Shown here one piece after another: positions 10,618 to 19,320 of a stretch of DNA of 64,000 nt. The position numbers and the translations under genes are program-made. The stretch lies in contig NZ_CP012334.1 in NCBI RefSeq assembly GCF_001704295.1, positions 4,104,084-4,168,083 on the forward strand. Direction: 5' to 3'. The notes under the pieces were generated by a model that was not told the origin of the DNA, did not search any database, and was given only the letters and a program-made list of their open reading frames with translations. Origin of the DNA: Bordetella sp. H567. Lineage in GTDB: Bacteria > Pseudomonadota > Gammaproteobacteria > Burkholderiales > Burkholderiaceae_B. Position 1 is the stretch's first letter; every line of letters starts with the position of its first letter.

Positions 10618-12327
10618 TTACAGATCCTCGGAACCCAGCAGCATTTCGGTCAGGCCGCGGCCGGCCTTGACCATCGGCCACACGTTTTCCGTACGGTCCG
10701 TAATGAAGTCCAGAAACACCAGTCGGTCCTTGTGCTTCTTGAAAGCTTCGCGCAGCGCGGGTTCGACGTCCGAGGGACTTTCGATGCGCAGGCCGACATG
10801 GCCGTAGGCCTCGGCGACCTTGACGAAGTCCGGCAGCGAATCCATGTACGACTCGGAATAGCGCGAGCCGTAGTCGATCTGCTGCCATTGCCGCACCATG
10901 CCCAGGAAGCGATTGTTCAGGCAGATGATCTTGGGCGTCAGATGGTACTGGTGGCAGGTCGACAGTTCCTGGATATTCATCTGGATGGACGCTTCGCCGG
11001 TGATGACCGCCACGTCGTGGCCGGGGTTGGCCATCTGCACGCCCATGGCGTAGGGCAAGCCCACGCCCATGGTGCCCAGGCCGCCGGAGTTGATCCACCG
11101 CCGCGGCTGGCCGAAGCGGTAATACTGCGCCGCCCACATCTGGTGCTGGCCCACGTCGGAGGTCACGAAGGCCTTGCCGCCGGTCACTTCCCACAGCTTC
11201 TCGACCACGAACTGCGGCTTGATGACGGTGCTGGAGCCCGCGTACTTCAGGCAGTCCTTGCCGCGCCATTCCTGCACCTGCTTCCACCAGTTTTCCAGCG
11301 ACGGCGGCTTGATTTCGGCCACGCGCAGCTGCGCCAGCATTTCGATCAGGACATCCTTGACGTTGCCGACGATGGGCACGTCCACGCGCACGCGCTTGGA
11401 GATGGACGACGGATCGATGTCGACGTGGATGATCTTGCGCGGGTTCTGCGCGAAATGCTTGGGATTGCCGATGACGCGGTCATCGAAGCGCGCGCCGATG
11501 GCGAGCAGCACGTCGCAGTGCTGCATGGCCATGTTGGCCTCGTAGGTACCGTGCATGCCCGGCATGCCCAGGAAAGCCTGGTGATCGGCGGGCAAGGAGC
11601 CCAGGCCCATCAGCGTGTTGGTGCACGGCGCGCCCAGCAGGTCCACCACGGCGCGCAGCTCGGCGGCGGCATCCGACAGGATCACGCCGCCGCCGGTATA
11701 GATCATGGGGCGCTCGGCCGCCAGGAGCATCTGCACGGCCTTCTTGATCTGGCCCTGGTGCCCCTTGTTGACGGGCGCGTACGAACGCATCGTGATCTCG
11801 CCCTTGGGCGGCACGTACTTGCACGGGGCCAGCGTGATGTCCTTGGGAATATCCACCAGGACGGGACCGGGACGGCCGGTGCGCGCGATGTAGAAGGCGC
11901 GCCGCATGGTGTCGGCCAGATCCTTGACGTCGCGCACCAGAAAGTTGTGCTTGACGCACGGACGGGTGATGCCGACCGTGTCGCATTCCTGGAAAGCGTC
12001 TTCGCCGATGGCCGCGGTCGGCACCTGTCCGCTGATGATGACCAGCGGAATGGAGTCCATATACGCGGTGGCGATGCCGGTCACGGCGTTGGTGACGCCC
12101 GGGCCGCTGGTGACGATGCACACGCCTACCTTGTTCGACGAACGCGAATAGGCATCGGCGGCATGCACGGCCGCCTGTTCGTGGCGCACCAGGATATGCT
12201 GGAATTTGTCTTGCTTGAAGATTGCGTCGTAGATGTAGAGCACCGCGCCGCCAGGATAGCCAAAGACGTGTTCCACGCCCTCATCGGCCAGGCAGCGCAC
12301 GACGATGTCGGCGCCATTGAGTTCCAT
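10618..12327 (-). CDS. ilvI: Acetolactate synthase large (catalytic) subunit
   Basis: A 569-residue TPP/FAD enzyme that condenses pyruvate with pyruvate or 2-oxobutyrate. The N-terminal catalytic glutamate is in VRHEQAAVHAADAY, the FAD region is central, and the C-terminal TPP region contains ITGEASIQMNIQELS. In most homologues the Mg-binding motif reads GDG/GDA; here the aspartate position is Glu (GEA), which from memory also occurs in other betaproteobacterial IlvI. The ATG at 12327 is chosen for AAGGA 8-9 nt upstream. The frame stays open 61 codons further upstream, but that extension lacks similarity to the family. Confidence 0.95.
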   Translation of the reverse strand: MELNGADIVVRCLADEGVEHVFGYPGGAVLYIYDAIFKQDKFQHILVRHEQAAVHAADAYSRSSNKVGVCIVTSGPGVTNAVTGIATAYMDSIPLVIISGQVPTAAIGEDAFQECDTVGITRPCVKHNFLVRDVKDLADTMRRAFYIARTGRPGPVLVDIPKDITLAPCKYVPPKGEITMRSYAPVNKGHQGQIKKAVQMLLAAERPMIYTGGGVILSDAAAELRAVVDLLGAPCTNTLMGLGSLPADHQAFLGMPGMHGTYEANMAMQHCDVLLAIGARFDDRVIGNPKHFAQNPRKIIHVDIDPSSISKRVRVDVPIVGNVKDVLIEMLAQLRVAEIKPPSLENWWKQVQEWRGKDCLKYAGSSTVIKPQFVVEKLWEVTGGKAFVTSDVGQHQMWAAQYYRFGQPRRWINSGGLGTMGVGLPYAMGVQMANPGHDVAVITGEASIQMNIQELSTCHQYHLTPKIICLNNRFLGMVRQWQQIDYGSRYSESYMDSLPDFVKVAEAYGHVGLRIESPSDVEPALREAFKKHKDRLVFLDFITDRTENVWPMVKAGRGLTEMLLGSEDL

Positions 12328-12373
12328 GTTGTCGTTCCTTTCAGTGTTCCGGCCCTGCAGTAAGGAGTGCGGC

Positions 12374-12398
12374 GCCTGCCTACCGTTGGGTAGGAGGC
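12374..12398 (-). promoter_or_regulatory. Hairpin in the ilvI 5' leader
   Basis: CCTACC (12379-12384) and GGTAGG (12389-12394) form a perfect 6-bp stem with a 4-nt loop, extended by GCC/GGC across a single mismatch. It lies 47-71 nt upstream of the ilvI ATG. There is no T-run, so it is not a simple terminator; it could be part of a leader-RNA structure. The function is unproven. Confidence 0.4.
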
Positions 12399-12673
12399 TG
12401 CTGGACCCGATACCGGTCCCGACAACACGACCCGGCGCTTCGCGATTCACGGAACCGCTCCGCCCGGATGCCTTGCCGGCCCGGCACGCGTCCATCCAGA
12501 CGCAGTGCATGCGCCCACAATGGGCGCCGGAGATCGAAATGGAAGCCTTTGACTACGCGCTTGTGGCACGGCCAATGGCAGGGTACTGCTGGCGCTTTGA
12601 AACCGGTCGGTAGACCGGGAAACTCGCAAACCATCGCCGCCAGCCCTGGATGAGGGGCCGACGGGAAACGCTG

Positions 12674-12703
12674 AATTTACCGTGTTTGCGGGGTACCAAG
12701 CAA
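12674..12703 (-). promoter_or_regulatory. Candidate promoter of ilvIHC
   Basis: On the minus strand, TTGCTT (12698-12703) and TAAATT (12674-12679) are separated by 18 nt. If used, the leader would be about 340 nt, which is long and would contain the 12374-12398 hairpin. The match to consensus is only moderate. Confidence 0.3.
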
Positions 12704-12930
12704 ATCGGACAGAGTCCTGGAACCGTATTCCATTCAACGCGTCGGTTTCCCGCGACACCGCCGTCTCTCATTGTCTCCTGCCATTTCGCCTCGCTTGGCA
12801 CTGGGTGGTCCCGACCGACGCGGCAGGTCCCGGCGGGTCCCGACTGGCCTCGCGCCACCTCCCCTGGCCCAGAGTCGGCCGTCCCGCCCCGCCTAGTAGC
12901 CGGCGGCACCGCCCCGCCCCGCCTGGCCCC

Positions 12931-13005
12931 TTGCTCAGCCTAACCCTGCTCAGCCTAGTCCTGCTCAGCCTAGTCCTGCTCAGCCTAGGCCTGCTCAGCC
13001 CAGCC
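12931..13005 (+). repeat. Five-copy 15-bp tandem repeat
   Basis: Five contiguous units of CTGCTCAGCCTAGTC or close variants begin at 12931, 12946, 12961, 12976 and 12991. The two central copies are identical; the outer ones differ at one to four bases. The period is exactly 15. It lies about 180 bp upstream of the FUSC gene and about 600 bp upstream of ilvI, so it could be a variable-number locus. Confidence 0.9.
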
Positions 13006-13183
13006 CCCCTGCGCAGCCGAGCGCCGTCTCACCTACCCCGCCTCTTCTCCCCCACTCGGCTGATCCCGCTCGAACAGGCCCCTCCTTGCTTCGCACCCGC
13101 GATCGACGATCGTCGCGGCAAACAATCGGCGACTCTCTATACTTGCCACCTATCCCGTCCCCATTCGTACCAAGCCGCCGCCC

Positions 13184-15400
13184 ATGGACTTGCGCATCGC
13201 GAATCTCCGCCGCTTCATCTACAGCCATTACTTTTTCGGGGGGGTTCGCCAGGGGATCGGCATGCTCCTGCCCGTTCTGATCCTGGGCGTGCTGTTCGGC
13301 GAGTACACGCTGGGACTGGTGGCCACCTTCGGCTCGCAGTGCGTGGCGATCATCGACCAGCCTGGCGGCCCCCAGCAGCACCGCACCAACGAGATGCTGG
13401 GCGGCTGCGTCCTGGCCACGCTGACCGTCTGCATCACCGGGTTTGCCTCCAACGACCGCCTGGCGCTGTGGATCGTGGTGATCGCGGAGTGCTTTATCTA
13501 TTCGCTGTTCACCGTCTTCGGCAAGCGCGGCGGCCTGATCGGCTTTGCCGGCCTGCTGGTGATGGCGCTGACCATGCACTCGCCCCTGCCGGCGGACCAG
13601 GTGCTGCTGCATGCCGTCGTCACCTTCGGCGGCGCGCTGTTCTACCTGCTGTTCAGCGTCGGCTTCAGCCGCCTGTTCTGGCTGCGCGAGGAACAGCAGG
13701 CCATGTCGGTGGCCCTGTTCGCCACCGCCGACTATGTCGCGTCGCGCGCCTCGTTCTACGACGAAGGGGAAGACCTGGAGGATTCCTACCGGGCGCTGAT
13801 CCAACGCCAGTCCGTCATGACGGAAAAACACCAAGCCGCCCGCGACGTGGTGCTGCGCGCCCTGCCCCGCGGCAAGGGCTGGGGCGACAGCCGCCGCGTG
13901 ATGATCTGGAATATGTTCGTGGACATGCTGCAGCTGGTGGACACGCTGTTCGCCACGCATACCGACTATGCCGCGCTGCGCCGGGCGCTGACCGGCAACG
14001 ACGTGCTGGTATTCATGCGCGATGCGCTGCTGAAGATGTCGCTGGACCTGGAACGCATCGCGCTCAGCGTCTCCCATGGCGGCCCGGTCAAGCGGCGCAC
14101 CAGCATCAAGGCGGAATTGCGCGCCATCGAGTACGAGATCGACCAGCTCAAGCAGCACGGCTTGGGCGAACGCGAGCCGGAAATCCTGGCCCTGCTGGTC
14201 CAGATCCAGCGGCGCCTGCGCAACGCGTCGCGCACCGTCGAGCGCCTGGCCGACCACACGCTGAACCGCCCCGGTGCCAAGCCGACCAGCGCGCTGCGCA
14301 TCGACAAGTCGCTGACGCGCTTCATGACCCGCCAGGAATTCCGGCTGGGGATGATCACCAGCAATCTGCGCATGGATTCGCCGAACTTCCGCTACGCGCT
14401 ACGGGTCGCGCTGGCGGCCGCCCTGGCCATGACCGTCAGCGAGTTCTGGGTGTCGGAAACGTTTTCGGCGCACAACTACTGGATCATGCTGACCATCGTC
14501 ATCATCATGAAGCCCGGCTTCGCGCTGACGCGGCAGCGCAACGGCTGGCGGCTTACCGGCACGCTGATCGGCTGCGTCATGGCGCTGATCCTGCTGAATT
14601 TGACCGCCAGCCCGGAGATCCTGTTCGTCGCCCTGCTGGTGGCCTGCATCATGGGCAACAGCCTGGTGCAGCTGAATTACATGGCCAGCGCGATCTTCAA
14701 CACGATATTCGTGGTGCTGGTCTTTCACTTCGTCTCGCCCGGCACCGTGTCCATGAACGTGATCGGCGAACGCGCGCTGGATACCCTGATCGGCTGCGCG
14801 CTGTCGCTGGCCTGCAGCTACGCCTTCCCGTGGTGGGAGGCGCGCTACCTGCCGCCGCTGGCACGCGCCGCGGTCAAGGCCAACTGGGAATACCTGCGCG
14901 CCGGCCTGCTGTATTCCGGCGTGATGCGGGAGAAGCAGGCGCGCCGCGCGAGCCCCGAGCAGGCGCAGGGTCCGGTCCCGGAACCGCCCGCCACCCAGGC
15001 GGAAATCGACGCCGACCTGAACTGGCGGCTGGCGCGCAAGAACGTGCACATCGCCTTCAGCAACTTCGCCGAAGCGTTTTACCGCATGATGAGCGAACCG
15101 CAGTCGCGCCAGCAGTACGTGCCGGAGCTGAACAATCTGCTTATCCAGAACCATGTCCTGGCCTCGCAGACCACCGCGGCGGTACCCACGCTATCGACGC
15201 TGAGCCACGAGCCACCGCCCTCGGTGAAGGACACCCTGAAAGCCGTGACCGTCATGCTGGACCCGGCACGGCCACCCGTGCCGCCGCTGCCGGAGCAGAT
15301 CGATATACACGGCGAACTGGCCTCCCTGGCCTACCCGCTGAAGCTGATGGTGCGCGCGGGGCAGATGATCCGCCAGGAGAGCACGGCGCTGGACGGCTGA
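13184..15400 (+). CDS. FUSC-family inner membrane protein (YccS/aromatic-acid exporter type)
   Basis: A 738-residue protein with two hydrophobic blocks of about five to six helices each (residues about 20-165 and 400-550), separated and followed by long cytoplasmic helical segments. This is the architecture of the FUSC/YccS/AaeB families, thought to export aromatic acids or other organic compounds. The second block starts after FRYALRVALAAALAMTVSEFW, a typical FUSC entry. No partner membrane-fusion gene is adjacent, so it is closer to YccS than to a complete Aae system. The start ATG at 13184 has no strong Shine-Dalgarno site. Substrate unknown. Confidence 0.8.
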   Translation: MDLRIANLRRFIYSHYFFGGVRQGIGMLLPVLILGVLFGEYTLGLVATFGSQCVAIIDQPGGPQQHRTNEMLGGCVLATLTVCITGFASNDRLALWIVVIAECFIYSLFTVFGKRGGLIGFAGLLVMALTMHSPLPADQVLLHAVVTFGGALFYLLFSVGFSRLFWLREEQQAMSVALFATADYVASRASFYDEGEDLEDSYRALIQRQSVMTEKHQAARDVVLRALPRGKGWGDSRRVMIWNMFVDMLQLVDTLFATHTDYAALRRALTGNDVLVFMRDALLKMSLDLERIALSVSHGGPVKRRTSIKAELRAIEYEIDQLKQHGLGEREPEILALLVQIQRRLRNASRTVERLADHTLNRPGAKPTSALRIDKSLTRFMTRQEFRLGMITSNLRMDSPNFRYALRVALAAALAMTVSEFWVSETFSAHNYWIMLTIVIIMKPGFALTRQRNGWRLTGTLIGCVMALILLNLTASPEILFVALLVACIMGNSLVQLNYMASAIFNTIFVVLVFHFVSPGTVSMNVIGERALDTLIGCALSLACSYAFPWWEARYLPPLARAAVKANWEYLRAGLLYSGVMREKQARRASPEQAQGPVPEPPATQAEIDADLNWRLARKNVHIAFSNFAEAFYRMMSEPQSRQQYVPELNNLLIQNHVLASQTTAAVPTLSTLSHEPPPSVKDTLKAVTVMLDPARPPVPPLPEQIDIHGELASLAYPLKLMVRAGQMIRQESTALDG

Positions 15401-15594
15401 GCCGTGCCTCGCGCCGTGCGCGGCGCCGGCCGCTGCTGCCCGGCTTTGCTCCTGCCACGTTCCCGCCGCGCTTCTGCCCTGTTCCTGCGTGGCGGCGCCT
15501 GCCCGCTTTTGCCCGGGACGGTCCTGGCCTGGCCCATCCCGGGCTATCAGAGCGGTCTCTTCCTATCCACCACGCGCGCAGGACCTTCGACGGT

Positions 15595-16368
15595 TCAGGC
15601 CAGCTTGCGGCGAAACACCAGCTTGTCCGGCGTCGAGGCCGCCTCGTCATAGGCATAGCCTTCGGCATCGAAGCCCTTCAGGCGTTCCGGCGTAGCGATC
15701 TTGTGATGGATGGCGTAGCGCGCCATCAGGCCGCGCGCCCGCTTGGCATTGAAACTGATGATCTTGTAGGCGCCGTTCTTCCATTCCTGGAAGACGCATT
15801 GCACGACGCGCGCCTTCAGCGCTTTCAGGTCCACCGACTTGAAATACTCCTCGGACGCCAGATTGACGACGACGGGCTTTTTGTCCCCCTCCAGGCGTTC
15901 GTTCAGGTATTCCGAGATATCGGCGCCCCAGAACTCATACAGGTTCTTGCCGCGGGGCGTTTCCAGGCGCGTGCCCATTTCCAGCCGATAGGGCTGCATC
16001 AGATCCAGCGGCCGCAGCACCCCGTACAGGCCGCTCAGGATGGCGACGTGATCCTGCGCCCATTGGAGCTGCGCGGCGTTCAGGCTGGGCGCCTGCAAGC
16101 CTTCGTACACGTCGCCGTTGAAGGCCAGGATCGCCGGACGCGCGTTCTGCTGCGTGAACGTCGGTTTCCATGCGGCATAGCGCCGGACGTTAAGGTCGGC
16201 CAGCGCGGGGCTAAGGTCCATCAACTGGGCGATGTCCTCGGCGCTTTTCTTCTTCAGCACCTTGATCAGCGCAGCCGCGTGATCGACGAAAAGCGGCTGC
16301 GTGTGCAGGTCCACGCCCAGGGGCGTGTCGTAGTCCAGCTTCTTGGCGGGAGACAGCAAAAACAGCAT
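15595..16368 (-). CDS. yaaA: Peroxide stress protein YaaA (DUF328)
   Basis: A 257-residue protein with the family opening [17 protein letters not shown] and the internal [11 protein letters not shown] and [20 protein letters not shown] motifs. In E. coli YaaA is induced by OxyR and limits free iron during peroxide stress; it has a DNA-binding helix-hairpin-helix-like fold. Full length. It follows the SDR gene at 16395 by 26 bp on the same strand, so they probably share a transcript. Confidence 0.95.
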   Translation of the reverse strand: MLFLLSPAKKLDYDTPLGVDLHTQPLFVDHAAALIKVLKKKSAEDIAQLMDLSPALADLNVRRYAAWKPTFTQQNARPAILAFNGDVYEGLQAPSLNAAQLQWAQDHVAILSGLYGVLRPLDLMQPYRLEMGTRLETPRGKNLYEFWGADISEYLNERLEGDKKPVVVNLASEEYFKSVDLKALKARVVQCVFQEWKNGAYKIISFNAKRARGLMARYAIHHKIATPERLKGFDAEGYAYDEAASTPDKLVFRRKLA

Positions 16369-16394
16369 GTTGGGAATGTTCCTTGTTCAGATGA

Positions 16395-17177
16395 TCAGCG
16401 CGACGTCCAGCCGCCGTCGACCGAGATCGACGCGCCGGTAACCTGTTCAGCGGCGGGCGAGCACAGATAGACGGCGGTGCCGCCCAATTGCTCCGGCGTC
16501 ACGAACTGCAGCGAGGGTTGCTTTTCGCTCAGGAGCTCGCGTGCCGCGGTTTCCTGATCCACGCCATCCTTGGCGGCGATGGCGGTGATCTGCTTTTCGA
16601 CCAGGCCGGTACGCACCCACCCTGGACAAATGGCGTTCGCCGTGATGCCCAGGCCGGCCGTTTCCAGCGCCGTCACCTTCGTCAAGCCCACCACACCGTG
16701 CTTGGCGGCCACATAGGCCGACTTGCTGGCCGAACCCACCAGGCCATGCGCGGAGGCGATGTTGATGATGCGCCCCCACTTCTGCTTCTTCATGTGCGGC
16801 AAGGCCGCCGCCGTGCCATGAAACACGGCGGACAGATTGAGCGCGATGATGGCGTCCCATTTTTCCGGCGGAAAGTTTTCGATCAGGTCCGTATGCTGGA
16901 TGCCGGCGTTGTTGACCAGGATATCGATGCGGCCGAAGGCGGCCACGGCGTTCTCCACCAGTTGGCGCACCGATTCCCCCTTGGACAGGTCCGCGCCGTC
17001 ATAGATCGACTTGATGCCGTGCGCCAGCGCCAGGCCGGCCCGGGTCTTCTCGATTTCCGCCGGATCGCCAAAACCGTTCAGGACGATGTCGGCACGCTGC
17101 GCGGCCAGCGCGGTAGCGATACCCAGGCCGATACCACTGGTGGATCCGGTAACGACGGCGACTTTTCCTTTCAGCAT
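16395..17177 (-). CDS. bdhA: 3-hydroxybutyrate dehydrogenase (SDR family)
   Basis: A 260-residue classical short-chain dehydrogenase: cofactor motif TGSTSGIGLGIA at the N-terminus, NNAGIQH, the active-site Ser and YVAAKHG (Tyr-x3-Lys). The sequence pattern (IKSIYDGADLSKGE, GWVRTGLVEKQI, the tail TGASISVDGGWTSR) matches D-3-hydroxybutyrate dehydrogenases, which interconvert 3-hydroxybutyrate and acetoacetate during polyhydroxybutyrate or ketone-body use. It is upstream of yaaA. Substrate assignment is by family resemblance; the SDR fold itself is certain. Confidence 0.85.
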   Translation of the reverse strand: MLKGKVAVVTGSTSGIGLGIATALAAQRADIVLNGFGDPAEIEKTRAGLALAHGIKSIYDGADLSKGESVRQLVENAVAAFGRIDILVNNAGIQHTDLIENFPPEKWDAIIALNLSAVFHGTAAALPHMKKQKWGRIINIASAHGLVGSASKSAYVAAKHGVVGLTKVTALETAGLGITANAICPGWVRTGLVEKQITAIAAKDGVDQETAARELLSEKQPSLQFVTPEQLGGTAVYLCSPAAEQVTGASISVDGGWTSR

Positions 17178-17255
17178 GGCGGTACTCCTTTCCGGGAGGA
17201 TGGGGATGGGACGGGACGTCGAGCGGCGGATGGCGGCCTTCGTGCGGCGCCCTGG

Positions 17256-18413
17256 TCAGGGCGCCCCGGAAGTGTAGCCTTCCACGCGCTGGGGCTGCAT
17301 GCGTTCAACCAGTTTGATCAGGACAGGGACGACCGCCATGGAGATGGCCACCACCACGGAGATCAGGTCACGATGGGGCGCGCTCAGCAGGCCGTTGTCC
17401 CAGGCTTCGTTAAAAAGCGCAAAGCTGAACTCGCCGCCCTGGGCCAGGGACATCGCGAAGGGCAGCCGGTGATAGGCCGGCAATCCGGACATGCGCGCGA
17501 TGCCGTACAGGATCGCGCCCTTGACCAGCAGCAAGGCCATTACGCTGAAGAGAATGAACCGCCAATGCTCCTGGACGACGTCCAGGTTGACCGACATGCC
17601 GATGCTCAGGAAAAACAGCCCCAGCAGCAGCCCCTTGAAGGGTTCGATGGACGCTTCCATGGACGTCCGGTACTTCGATTTGGCCAGCAGCACGCCGACC
17701 AGGAAGCCGCCAAGACCCGCGGACAGGCCCGCGTGGTCGAACAACTGCGCCGACCCGATCACCACCAGCAGGGTCGCGGCAGTGAAAAGCTCTTGCAATT
17801 GCGCGCGCTCGGCCCAGCGGATGACGCGCAGCCGATAGCAGACCAGCACGACCGCCACCGCCACCAGCGAGGACACGAAGGAAGGCGCCCGCGTGCCGCC
17901 GCCGCCGATGATGCCCAGCGAGACCAGGATGGGAATGGCGGCCATGTCCTGCAACAGCAGCACGCCCAGCGCCGTGCGTCCCATGGGAGTGCGAGTCAGC
18001 TGGCGTTCGTCCAGCAGCCGCAGGGCCACCGCCGTCGATGACAGGGCCAGGGCAGTGCCGCAGACGATGGCACCCGTCCATGACATATCGATCAGGTGGC
18101 GCAGCACCAGGCCCATCAGCAGCGCGAGCACGCTTCCACAGGCCACCATCTGGAATATGCCAATGCCGAACACCTCGCGCCGCATGCCCCACAGCCGGGA
18201 CGGCTCCAGCTCCAGGCCGATGACGAACAACATCATCACCACGCCCCACTGGGAAATGTCGATGATGGCGGGAACGTCGGTGACCAGCTTCAGGGCCGAG
18301 GGGCCAATGAGGATGCCGGCCAGAAGATAGCCTGGAATGGTACCCAGGCCCAGGACCTGGGTCAGCGGCACGCACACCACCGCGGCGAGCAGAAGGACGA
18401 CGACGAGTTCCAT
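17256..18413 (-). CDS. CPA2-family cation:proton antiporter, KefB/KefC-like membrane domain only
   Basis: A 385-residue, 11-12 helix membrane protein. It carries the CPA2 features IPGYLLAGILIGPSAL, LFVIGLELEPSRLW, LLLQDMAAIPIL and HAGLSAGLGGFLVGVLLA. The family exchanges K+ or Na+ for H+. KefB/KefC normally carry a C-terminal RCK (TrkA-N) regulatory domain; this one stops at residue 385 after a short tail, so regulation by glutathione adducts is not expected. An alternative ATG at 18440 (nine codons upstream) has weaker Shine-Dalgarno support. Confidence 0.85.
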   Translation of the reverse strand: MELVVVLLLAAVVCVPLTQVLGLGTIPGYLLAGILIGPSALKLVTDVPAIIDISQWGVVMMLFVIGLELEPSRLWGMRREVFGIGIFQMVACGSVLALLMGLVLRHLIDMSWTGAIVCGTALALSSTAVALRLLDERQLTRTPMGRTALGVLLLQDMAAIPILVSLGIIGGGGTRAPSFVSSLVAVAVVLVCYRLRVIRWAERAQLQELFTAATLLVVIGSAQLFDHAGLSAGLGGFLVGVLLAKSKYRTSMEASIEPFKGLLLGLFFLSIGMSVNLDVVQEHWRFILFSVMALLLVKGAILYGIARMSGLPAYHRLPFAMSLAQGGEFSFALFNEAWDNGLLSAPHRDLISVVVAISMAVVPVLIKLVERMQPQRVEGYTSGAP

Positions 18414-18755
18414 GAGCACCTGGCCAGACAGAACACACATTCTGACAAGAAATTACGGTGCTGGGGAATCCGTGGCGACCCCCGCTTGGGGCCGCCGGGA
18501 AAGGCGTCCTGCCTGCCCTTTTGGCTCTCTTGGATTGCGGTCGTGGCGGTACGGATGGCGCGACGCCCATCGAGGGGACACACAGCGCTTTAAATTGCTG
18601 GTAGAATAGCGGGCTTCGCTGTTCGTCGATCCAATCGACGGGCAGCCTCGCGGTGTCTGTTGACCACCCCGTTATCGCTCTGACCTTCCCGCTAATGCGC
18701 ACGCATCGGTGGGCAAAGATCGAACGCCAGGGAGCCACCGCGACGAAAACACCTA
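18414..18755. other. 342-bp region upstream of tRNA-Ser, no gene
   Basis: I see no coding frame. A TAGAAT element (18602-18607) could be the -10 of a tRNA promoter but has no good -35. A perfect 7-bp hairpin (CGTCGAT / ATCGACG, 18624-18640, loop CCA) without a T-run lies between it and the tRNA. Confidence 0.5.
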
Positions 18756-18849
<94 letters not shown>

Positions 18850-18856
18850 ATATAAG

Positions 18857-18883
18857 AGCCCTTGATTCTTCAAGGGCTTTTTT
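18857..18883 (+). terminator. Rho-independent terminator of tRNA-Ser
   Basis: Nine-base arms AGCCCTTGA / TCAAGGGCT (18857-18865 and 18870-18878, loop TTCT) are followed by a run of six T. It starts 10 nt after the tRNA CCA. Confidence 0.95.
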
Positions 18884-19096
18884 CTTGCTCCCCTCCTTTG
18901 TGACACCCGCTGGTGTATCCCTTCGATCCGAAGAGGGCACGTTGGGACTCCCGCTCGCATCAGCAAATCACGCCATGGCGTCAAGCAATCGGGCGCGTAC
19001 CAACGCAGCGACATTGCGCTGACTCATGTCAAGCTTTCCAAGTGAGGACGCATCACATTGGCTACGCGGCAGATTTTTGCGTAGGGACCACGCTCG

Positions 19097-19222
19097 TAAA
19101 TCGCGCCCCCTGTCGTAACCGAATTGGGTCGACGTATGAATTGGCGCTCGAATAGCGCCGTGTTCAACGCCTGCCCCACGATCCGAATGCACAATGGCCG
19201 TAGTTATTCCTTGCTCTTTCAA
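19097..19222 (-). pseudogene. N-terminal fragment of a Cys/Met-metabolism PLP enzyme
   Basis: The frame from a TTG at 19222 begins MKEQGITTAIVHSDRGAGVE and continues HGAIRAPIHTSTQFGYDRGR, closely resembling the first 40 residues of cystathionine gamma-synthase or methionine gamma-lyase-type enzymes. Similarity stops abruptly around 19097; the rest of a protein that should be about 390 residues is missing, and what follows (to a stop at 18968) is unrelated. The PLP lysine and all catalytic residues are absent. It is read as a remnant left by a deletion or insertion next to the tRNA-Ser gene. The fragment is short, so the family call is moderate. Confidence 0.5.
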
Positions 19223-19320
19223 GATTGATCCTTTTCAAGCGCTCACTGAGGTAGCCGTTTTTGGGCCCTTATGAAGAGCGGACGATGAAATTCCTATGCA
19301 GAACCCGGGCACGCCCTCGG

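Larger units (their letters stand above)
12328..13183. other. 856-bp gene-free interval: ilv leader and repeat region
   Basis: No convincing coding frame is seen between ilvI (leftward) and the FUSC gene (rightward). The ilv-proximal part holds a candidate promoter (12674-12703) and a hairpin close to the ilvI ATG. The distal part holds a five-copy 15-bp tandem repeat (12931-13005) and C-rich sequence. It is unusually long for this otherwise compact window. Confidence 0.7.

Noticed and set aside
12328..12510. 61-codon in-frame N-terminal extension of ilvI
   Set aside because: It lacks family similarity, whereas the ATG at 12327 has a well-placed ribosome site and gives the usual IlvI N-terminus.
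12682..16470. 1262-codon open frame containing Leu/Ser repeats (LLSLV units)
   Set aside because: The repeats come from the 15-bp DNA repeat read in one frame, and the rest is an out-of-frame shadow of the FUSC gene and antisense of yaaA.
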